Shown piece after piece: positions 57,215-64,000 of a stretch of 64,000 bases of DNA. Position 1 is the first letter of the stretch. Each line of letters starts with the position of its first letter. A program made the translations under genes and the position numbers. The notes under the pieces were generated by a model. The model was not told the origin of the DNA. It saw only the letters and a list, made by a program, of their open reading frames with translations, and made no database searches. Origin of the DNA: Bretschneidera sinensis (lineage: Eukaryota > Streptophyta > Magnoliopsida > Brassicales > Akaniaceae); assembly GCA_023935145.1 (NCBI GenBank), contig CM043700.1, positions 141,321,328-141,385,327 of the forward strand, written 5' to 3'.

Positions 57215-60200
57215 TCAAACATTCAATTTATCAAAATCAAGCAATCCCATCAACTTTCTTATTTTGCAAAAACTAGCTTCACTTAAGGGTTTTGTAAGAA
57301 TATCAGCTATTTGATCTTCTGAAGGTATAAATTCTAATCTTATATCACCTTTTTGAGCATGGTCTCTTAAGAAATGATGTCTAATCTCTATATGCTTGGT
57401 TCTAGAGTGCTGAATAGGATTTTTGGTTAGGTTGATGGCACTAGTATTATCACAAAATATAGGAATATTTTTGAGACTCATGCCATAGTCTTCTAGTTGT
57501 TGTTTCATCCATAATACTTGGGCACAACAACTGCCAGCTGCTACATATTCCGCCTCAGCGGTTGATAGTGCAACTGAATTCTGTTTCTTGGAGAACCAAG
57601 AAGTTAACATAGCACCTAAGAATTGGCATGTTCCACTTGTGCTTTTTCTATCTAACCTACATCCAGCAAAATCAGCATCCGAATATCCTACTAGCTCAAA
57701 AGATGATTCTCTAGAATACCATAATCCTATGGTCTGGGTCCCTTGTAGATATCTAAGGATTCTTTTTACTGCAACTACATGTGATTCCTTAGGATTAGAT
57801 TGAAATCTAGCGCACATGCATACACTGAACATTATATCAGGTCTACTTGCAGTCAAGTACAGTAAAGCACCTATCATGCTTCTATAATATTTAGAATCTA
57901 CAGTTTTACCTCCTTCATCAAGATCAAGTTTGGTGGTTGTGCTCATAGGCGTTCCAATTGGCTTTGAGCTTTCCATCCCGAACCTCTTTAGTAGATCTTT
58001 GATGTACTTTTGTTGATTGATGAAGATACCTCCTTTTAGTTGCTTGATTTGCAGTCCAAGGAAGTAGGTAAGTTCTCCCATCATGCTCATTTCAAATTCA
58101 CCTTGCATGCACTTTGCAAACTCTTGACACATAGATTCATTAGTAGCACCAAATATAATATCATCAACATATATTTGAACTATCAAAGTGTCATTTTTGT
58201 GAGTTTTTGTGAAGAGAGTTGTATCTATTTTTCCTCTTACAAAATCATTATCAATCAAAAATTTGCTTAGTCTTTCGTACCATGCCCTTGGAGCTTGCTT
58301 CAGCCCATATAAAGCCTTAGAAAGCTTGTAGACATGATTTGGAAGACTAGGATTTTCAAAACCAAGAGGTTGTTCAACATAAACCTCTTCTTCTATAAAG
58401 CCATTTAAAAAGGCACTTTTCACATCCATTTGAAATAGCTTGAATTTATTAAAGCATGCAAAGGCTAATAACATTCGAATAGCTTCTAATCTAGCTACGG
58501 GAGCATAGGTTTCATCAAAATCTATTCCTTCCTCTTGATTATATCCCTTAGCAACTAGTCTAGCCTTATTTCTAGTTACTATACCATTTTCATCCATTTT
58601 ATTTCTATATACCCATTTAGTTCCAATAATTGAATGATCTTTAGGTCTTGGAACTAGTTCCCAAACATTGTTTCTCTCAAATTGATTTATCTCTTCCTGC
58701 ATTGCAATTATCCAATCATTATCTTTTTCAGCTTCTATAAATGTCTTAGGTTCTACTTGAGACAAATAAGCTACAAAATTGCAAATATTTCTAATGGAAG
58801 AACGAGTTCTTACCCCTTGTGAAGGATCACCAATTACTTGATCAATTGGATGATGATTTACATACCTCCAATCCTTGGGTAGATTTTCCTCTTGTTGACT
58901 TGAGGATGGTTGGTCCAAATTTGGAGTTGCCATCCCTTCATTTGTTTGAGAAGAACTCACTTTTGGGTCAACAATGGGAGTAGAAGTTTCCATTCTTGGA
59001 ATAAAATCTGCATCATCTTTAAAGGAAACTTCTCCACTACTCATTGGGTTAGATTCATCAATAGTTACATGCACAGATTCTTCTACTACTAGAGTTCTCT
59101 TATTGAAAACTCTATAAGCCTTACTAGTAGTAGAATATCCTAAAAATATCCCTTCATCGGTCTTGGAATCAAATTTACCCAAGTTAGTTTTATTGTTATT
59201 TAAGATGAAGCACTTACTACCAAAGGCACGAAAATAGGAAATATTGGGCTTTCTCCCTTTCCATAGTTCATAAGGAGTTTTATCAAGCAGGGGCCTTATC
59301 AAAATTCTATTTAAAATATAGCAAGAAGTATTCACGGCTTCAGCCCAAAAATATTTTGGTAAATTATTTTCACAAAGCATTGTTCTTGAAAATTCTTCTA
59401 GAACTCTATTTTTCCTCTCAACAACTCCATTTTGTTGAGGAGTTCTAGGAGCTGAAAAGTTGTGATTAATTCCATTTTCATCACAAAATTTTGAAAAGCT
59501 TTGATTTTCAAATTCTTTGCCATGATCACTTCTTATGCTTGAAATACAAATTCCTTTTTCATTTTGTACCTTTTTGCAAAACTTTTCAAATCCTTTGAAA
59601 GCTTCATCTTTATAAGCAATAAAAATAACAAAGGTATATCTTGAATAGTCATCAACAATAACAAGAGCATATTGATGGCCACCTAGACTAATGGTACTAA
59701 TTGGACCAAATAAGTCCATATGCAAAAGTTCCAAAGGTCTAGTAGTTGAGACAACATTTTTTGCTTTGAAAGATATCCTTGATTGTTTTCCCATTTGACA
59801 AGCATTGCAAATTTTATTTTTCTCAAAATTGATTTTAGGAAGACCAATAACTAAATCTTTTCTTGAAACAATTTTTAGCAAGTTCATATTTACATGACCA
59901 AGCCTTCTATGCCATAGCCATTGATTTTCACTAAAAGCAGGAAAACATTTTTCATTATTGGAATGTAAGGATTTCAAATCAACTATATAGACATTTTCAT
60001 GTCTATGGCCAATGAATTTGATCTTGTTGCTCTTGATGTCTATAACTAGACAATGAGAGGTCTCAAATGTGACTTTATATCCTTTGTCACATAATTGACT
60101 AATGCTAAGTAAATTTGGCTTTAAGCCTTGTACTAGCAATACATTATCTAAAGTTGAGAAATCATTACCGACTTTTCCATGCCCGATGATCTTTATTTTA

Positions 60201-60337
60201 GTATTGTCTCCAATGGTCACAAGTCCACCATCTCTTAGAGTTAGCTCCTTGAATACACTTTTATCACCGGTCATGTGCTTCGAGCAACCGCTATCAAGGT
60301 ACCAACAGTTACCTTTCTCCTTGGTATGAAGGCAAAT
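57215..60337 (-). CDS. Element B pol polyprotein (PR-IN-RT-RNase H)
   Basis: An intact frame that continues from gag after a single UAG (60340-60338). The first downstream Met is at 60274, but the protease site [10 protein letters not shown] lies before it, so a functional product needs the UAG to be read through. Order: protease; GAG-pre-integrase ([20 protein letters not shown]); integrase with Asp-Asp-Glu motifs ([33 protein letters not shown]); reverse transcriptase ([36 protein letters not shown]); RNase H ([35 protein letters not shown]). Copia order (IN before RT) is clear. No internal stop or frameshift was seen. Confidence 0.93.
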   Translation of the reverse strand: MCLHTKEKGNCWYLDSGCSKHMTGDKSVFKELTLRDGGLVTIGDNTKIKIIGHGKVGNDFSTLDNVLLVQGLKPNLLSISQLCDKGYKVTFETSHCLVIDIKSNKIKFIGHRHENVYIVDLKSLHSNNEKCFPAFSENQWLWHRRLGHVNMNLLKIVSRKDLVIGLPKINFEKNKICNACQMGKQSRISFKAKNVVSTTRPLELLHMDLFGPISTISLGGHQYALVIVDDYSRYTFVIFIAYKDEAFKGFEKFCKKVQNEKGICISSIRSDHGKEFENQSFSKFCDENGINHNFSAPRTPQQNGVVERKNRVLEEFSRTMLCENNLPKYFWAEAVNTSCYILNRILIRPLLDKTPYELWKGRKPNISYFRAFGSKCFILNNNKTNLGKFDSKTDEGIFLGYSTTSKAYRVFNKRTLVVEESVHVTIDESNPMSSGEVSFKDDADFIPRMETSTPIVDPKVSSSQTNEGMATPNLDQPSSSQQEENLPKDWRYVNHHPIDQVIGDPSQGVRTRSSIRNICNFVAYLSQVEPKTFIEAEKDNDWIIAMQEEINQFERNNVWELVPRPKDHSIIGTKWVYRNKMDENGIVTRNKARLVAKGYNQEEGIDFDETYAPVARLEAIRMLLAFACFNKFKLFQMDVKSAFLNGFIEEEVYVEQPLGFENPSLPNHVYKLSKALYGLKQAPRAWYERLSKFLIDNDFVRGKIDTTLFTKTHKNDTLIVQIYVDDIIFGATNESMCQEFAKCMQGEFEMSMMGELTYFLGLQIKQLKGGIFINQQKYIKDLLKRFGMESSKPIGTPMSTTTKLDLDEGGKTVDSKYYRSMIGALLYLTASRPDIMFSVCMCARFQSNPKESHVVAVKRILRYLQGTQTIGLWYSRESSFELVGYSDADFAGCRLDRKSTSGTCQFLGAMLTSWFSKKQNSVALSTAEAEYVAAGSCCAQVLWMKQQLEDYGMSLKNIPIFCDNTSAINLTKNPIQHSRTKHIEIRHHFLRDHAQKGDIRLEFIPSEDQIADILTKPLSEASFCKIRKLMGLLDFDKLNV

Positions 60338-62392
60338 CTACATCACACAAGGATATACGATAGCATTTTTAGGTACCCAAAATTTCTTGGGTCCTTTGGG
60401 GTTAGTTCTTGAAAATACGGTTCCTTTTGGGACCCATACTTTCTTAACAATATATGGTGCTCTATGAACATGTTGATGATGCACATACCTAGCATTATAG
60501 TCATAGTAATTTCTAGGAAATTTTACATGTGCATTCCTATAATCCTTAGGATGATAGTTCCTAGGATACATGATTCTACGGTAAGGGGTATGAAAATGCA
60601 TGTCATTTCCAGAAAATGAACGATGATGCATTCTAGGATACATGCTAGCATATGTATGCAAGTTATTTCTAGAATAGCCATGATGGTGATTCCTAGGATG
60701 AGCAGAATGCATTCTTTGATTATACACATTGTTCCTAGAATGAGCATGATGATTATTTCTAGGATGTGTATGAGCATTTCTAGAATGAGCATACAAATAA
60801 GCATGAGTATTTTTAGGATGCTTCAATTTAGTATGATCATTTAAGTTTCTAGAGTTCCTCGGATTTATTAAGGGAGTGCTTTTAACAAGGTTAGGAGCTT
60901 TCGAAGTAGAAGCTCCATCTACACAAGAGGCTTTCATGAATAAGCTCTCTTTTGTTTTTTGTTTTCCCAATGGAGAATATCCTACACCAGATTTTCCTCC
61001 ACTTAATCTTTGGGAAGAAAGCACTTCATCAAGTTTTTCTTTACCAAGCATAAGTCTAGATACAGTGCTGTTTAATTCAGAAATTTTATTTTTCAAATTC
61101 TCATTTTCATCTTTAAGAAAATCTTGAGACGAATTATACAGTAAAGATGATAATTTTTCTTTTTCTTCTCTAAGAACTATCATTTCCTTAGAAAGAGATG
61201 ATACTTCTTTCTTAAGAACAGAATTTCTAGAATCAAATTTCTTTAATTCTTCATGCATTTCATTTATGACTTCTAGTAATTCTTCACTACTAGTAACAAT
61301 ATTATTTTTTGAAGAGGGAGAAGATGTTACCTCACTTTCATCATCGATTGCCATTAAACAGAGGTTGGCAATCTCTTCGTATCCAATTTCTTTGTCTGAT
61401 GACTCATCTTCTTCGTCATCGCTCCAGGTAGTTGCTACCATAGCTTTCTTCTTGAAGCCCTTGTATGGTTTGCTTGAAACTGGACAGTCAGCTTTTATAT
61501 GTCCTGGCTTCTTGCAGCCATAGCACATAAGTGGTTCCCTTTTTGAGGTGGGATCCTTTGAGTAAGGTTTCTTGCTTTTCTTCAAGAACCTATGGAATCG
61601 TCTGGTGATTAAAGCCATTTCACCATCCTCTTCACTGCTCTCTGCTTCTTGTTCTAATTCCTTTTCTTTGTTGCTCGTAGAAGCTTTGAGAGCAATTTGC
61701 TTCTTCTTCTTCTCATCATCATTGACGATGGGAGTCATTTCTTCCATCTCGTATGTCAATAATGACCCAAGCAGCGTCTCAACATCAAGCTTGTCAAGAT
61801 TTTTGGCCTCTTGAATGGCTGTCCTCTTTGGTTTCCATTCTGGAGGTAGAGATCTTAAGATTTTTCTGGTTAGTTCAACTTCCTCAATATTCTTGCCAAG
61901 CAATTTTAAACTATTTATAATAGTAGTAAATCGTGAGTGCATTTCAGAAATGGTTTCATTAGGAGACATCTTAAAAGATTCATATTCAGAAATTAGCATG
62001 TAAATTTTAGACTTTTTTACTTCACTTGTTCCTTCATATGTGACTTGCAATTTGTCCCATATTTCTTTAGCAGAAACGCATGCAGATATTTTGTTATATT
62101 CAGAAATATCTAAAGCACAATGTAGCATGCTTGTTGCTCTGCTATTGAGAGACATTGTTCTACAATCCTCGTCAGTAAACTCAGTTTTGAGTTTAGGCAT
62201 TGTATGAAGAGTCTCTCCAATAACTATTTCTTTTGAGGGAATTTTAGGTCCCTCTTCTATAATTCTCCATAGATTGTAATCTTGTCCTTCGACGAAGATT
62301 TTCATTCTATTTTTCCAGTAGTTATAATTTGATCCATTGAACAATGGAGGTCTAGTATAAGAGTGTCCCTCAGAGTAGCTATTTGCTGCCAT
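60338..62392 (-). CDS. Element B gag
   Basis: An intact 684-residue ORF whose ATG is 40 bases after the primer-binding site. The N-terminal half is a UBN2-type Copia gag (PPLFNGSNYNYWKNRMKIFV, EIWDKLQVTYEGT). A CCHC knuckle (CYGCKKPGHIKADC, about residue 300) follows, then an acidic and coiled-coil region (about 380-470). The C-terminal third is unusually rich in His, Asn, Arg and Tyr, with repeats such as HSRNNVYNQ, HPRNHHH and YPRNYH, and ends KKVWVPKG...FWVPKNAIVYPCVM before UAG. Confidence 0.92.
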   Translation of the reverse strand: MAANSYSEGHSYTRPPLFNGSNYNYWKNRMKIFVEGQDYNLWRIIEEGPKIPSKEIVIGETLHTMPKLKTEFTDEDCRTMSLNSRATSMLHCALDISEYNKISACVSAKEIWDKLQVTYEGTSEVKKSKIYMLISEYESFKMSPNETISEMHSRFTTIINSLKLLGKNIEEVELTRKILRSLPPEWKPKRTAIQEAKNLDKLDVETLLGSLLTYEMEEMTPIVNDDEKKKKQIALKASTSNKEKELEQEAESSEEDGEMALITRRFHRFLKKSKKPYSKDPTSKREPLMCYGCKKPGHIKADCPVSSKPYKGFKKKAMVATTWSDDEEDESSDKEIGYEEIANLCLMAIDDESEVTSSPSSKNNIVTSSEELLEVINEMHEELKKFDSRNSVLKKEVSSLSKEMIVLREEKEKLSSLLYNSSQDFLKDENENLKNKISELNSTVSRLMLGKEKLDEVLSSQRLSGGKSGVGYSPLGKQKTKESLFMKASCVDGASTSKAPNLVKSTPLINPRNSRNLNDHTKLKHPKNTHAYLYAHSRNAHTHPRNNHHAHSRNNVYNQRMHSAHPRNHHHGYSRNNLHTYASMYPRMHHRSFSGNDMHFHTPYRRIMYPRNYHPKDYRNAHVKFPRNYYDYNARYVHHQHVHRAPYIVKKVWVPKGTVFSRTNPKGPKKFWVPKNAIVYPCVM

Positions 62393-62432
62393 TGGATCAA
62401 CTCTAGGAATTTAAGCCTTATAAGGAGAACTA

Positions 62433-62445
62433 GGCTCTGATACCA
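62433..62445 (-). other. Element B primer-binding site
   Basis: tggtatcagagcc on minus, two bases from the 5' LTR, is complementary to initiator tRNA-Met. Confidence 0.92.
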
Positions 62446-62447
62446 AT

Positions 62448-63702
62448 TGTAGCTCGAGGTTTCAACCCAAGAGGGGGGGGGTGAATTGGGTTTTTAAAAA
62501 CTTTTGCGGAATTTATACAAGTTTATAAAAACAGATAAGCAACAAATAATTGATACAAGTAGAAAGCTGTAAATAAAGAGTTTAAGGAAAGAGGATGCAA
62601 ACACAGTTATAGTGGTTCGGCAATATCGGATTCGTTCCGACCCTACGTCCACTCTCTTCAAGGAACTCCTTGAAGTAATCCACTAAGAAAACTTAGTCGC
62701 ACAACTTAGCCGGGTGTTGCACAAACCGTACACAAGCAATTTACAGGAATTGCTTAAACCGAAAAATCCCCTTCCTTTCGGAAGTTTCCCCTTCCTCTCG
62801 GAAGTAATCCCTTTACAAAGATGGTGTAAAGTAAAAGGTAGAGAGACAACAAATGAAAGCTTATTACAACAGAAATGTCTCTCTTTCAAAGTAAAGCTTG
62901 AAGAGATGGCTCAATAAGATTATTTCAAAGCTTTTTGTGTTTCAAGAGTATAAAAACTTGATTATATGAGATCAACTCTTTTTGAATATGTGCTGCTTGT
63001 TATTGAATGCTTTGCTGAGTGGGTTTATATAGCAATCAATTAATATGGCCGTTTTGGACTTTAATTTGAAAAAGATTTACTTTAAAACGTTCAGATTTGG
63101 AGTCCAACGGTCATATTTTTGAACTACCAGTCGACTGGGTCGAGATACCAGTCGACTGGGTTCACTTGAAAAAAATACGTTTTCAGACCTTCTGGGTATC
63201 CAGTCGACTGGTATATATCATCCAGTCGACTGGGGACTTTCTGTCCATTTTACCAGTCGACTGGTATATATCATCCAGTCGACTGGATACTTACTGGTCA
63301 AAGTACCAGTCGACTGGGTTAATTCATCCAGTCGACTGGGTACCTTCTCCCATATACCAGTCGACTGGTATATGTACCCAGTCGACTGGGTTGTCTTCCA
63401 ACCCAGTTTTTCTTCTGTTTTTTTTTTATTTAAAAACATTTTAAAATTAATGGTTTTAGAAAAACCATTTGTGTTTGAGCCATTAAACAAGCTAATACAA
63501 TGTATGAGTGAGACTTACATTGGTTCTAAACCTTAAGACCTATACTAGATCTTCAGTCTTCACTTGATACTTGATTTGGTTCGAGTTTTTGCACTTTGTT
63601 CCTTGGTTGAATGTGTTTGATCCTTAATACAACTTAGTTTAAACATGTTAGTTAAATAACAGTTGTGTTTTGCCATCATTAAAATACGGGCGAGGGTCAA
63701 CA
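62448..63702 (-). repeat. Element B 5' LTR
   Basis: 1255 bp, apparently identical to 53461-54716 except for one T in a homopolymer. It contains the second copy of the ten-unit palindrome array at 63127-63389 and the TATA box at 63024-63031. Confidence 0.95.
63127..63389 (-). promoter_or_regulatory. Ten-unit CCAGTCGACTGG array in 5' LTR
   Basis: Identical to the array in the other LTR. As part of the 5' LTR it is upstream of the TATA box at 63024-63031, which should drive genomic RNA. Confidence 0.85.
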
Positions 63703-63707
63703 TCCAC
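63703..63707. repeat. Target-site duplication of element B (right)
   Basis: tccac, matching 53456-53460. Confidence 0.9.
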
Positions 63708-64000
63708 GATCTCTTAGAGTTAGCTCATTGAATACATTTTTATCACCGGTCATGTGCTTTGAGCATCCACTATCAAGATACCAACAATTACCTTTTTCTT
63801 TGGTGTGGAGGCATATCTACATCACACAAGGATACACGATTGCACTTTTGGATACCCAAAATTTCTTGGGTCCTTTGGGGTTAGTCCTTGAAAATATGAT
63901 TCCTTTTGGGACCCATTCTTTCTTAACAACATATGGTGATCTATAGATATGTTGATGATGCACAATCCTAGGATGATAGTTATTGAAATTTCTAGGATAT
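63708..64000 (-). pseudogene. Sirevirus A gag end and pol start, continuing past window
   Basis: Resumption of element A to the right of B. On minus it ends gag with KKEWVPKG-like sequence and YPCVM, then UAG at 63819-63817, then pol [20 protein letters not shown]. The UAG occupies the same codon as in element B. The element runs off the right edge of the window. Confidence 0.85.

Larger units (their letters stand above)
53461..63702 (-). mobile_element. Young full-length Sirevirus-like Copia (B)
   Basis: A 10,242-bp element with 1255-1256-bp LTRs. It has a tRNA-Met primer-binding site, intact gag (684 aa), intact pol (over 1019 aa), an env-like ORF (418 aa), multiple polypurine tracts, and a perfect 5-bp target duplication (tccac). 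I saw only one difference between the LTRs, an 11 versus 10 T run, so insertion is very recent. Extra ORF after pol, large gag with a CCHC knuckle, and repeated polypurine tracts place it in the Sirevirus (SIRE1/Maximus) lineage. It may be autonomous. Confidence 0.95.

Overview
The window is nuclear DNA of a flowering plant, most likely a eudicot. It is AT-rich, its genes are split by GT-AG introns, and its protein families are typically plant. It also carries plant-type LTR retrotransposons primed by initiator tRNA-Met, LINEs, a SINE and a TRIM. I cannot name the species.

The left two thirds (1-40 kb) are genic. In order they hold: a quinone oxidoreductase-like gene with two apparent defects (3483-6866, +); a DYAD/AMEIOTIC1/SWITCH1-family gene (10071-14478, +); a biotin-pathway 8-amino-7-oxononanoate synthase gene (15156-21015, -); a 2-oxoglutarate/Fe(II) dioxygenase (24755-26358, +); a decayed DnaJ pseudogene (27591-29492, +); the autophagy E2-like gene ATG3 (30763-37083, +); and a secreted PLAT-domain protein (39022-39998, +). 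I worked out exon structures by hand. The phases close, and the predicted lengths fit the families: ATG3 313 aa, BIOF 469 aa, PLAT 180 aa, dioxygenase 320 aa, DYAD-like 835 aa. These are independent housekeeping or developmental genes, not a cluster. Small transposons lie between and inside them: a 5'-inverted LINE with a target duplication (879-1508), a SINE with a target duplication (23469-23569), a 700-bp TRIM with two 192-bp LTRs (23647-24346), a LINE tail in ATG3 intron 1, and several fold-back elements.

The right third (40.7-64 kb) is a retrotransposon nest built on a broken second copy of ATG3. A partial duplicate (42004-43541) keeps part of exon 3, the end of intron 7, and exon 8, and lacks exons 4-7. 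A Tnt1/RE-like Copia element (LTR from 43542) inserted into it. That element's reverse transcriptase was interrupted at 47950 by an old Sirevirus-like Copia (A, minus strand). Element A was in turn interrupted at 53461-63702 by a very young Sirevirus-like Copia (B, minus strand). B has a TCCAC target duplication, LTRs that appear to differ by one homopolymer base, and intact gag, pol and env-like reading frames.

The most unusual signal is a 12-bp perfect palindrome, CCAGTCGACTGG. It forms an array in each LTR of element B, upstream of a TATA box. A second array lies inside the element between pol and the env-like ORF, again directly upstream of a TATA box. Both layouts can be traced in element A. 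This suggests a separate internal promoter for the env-like gene. In both elements gag and pol are in one frame, separated by a single conserved UAG, and the protease active site lies between that UAG and the first downstream Met. This suggests programmed stop-codon readthrough.
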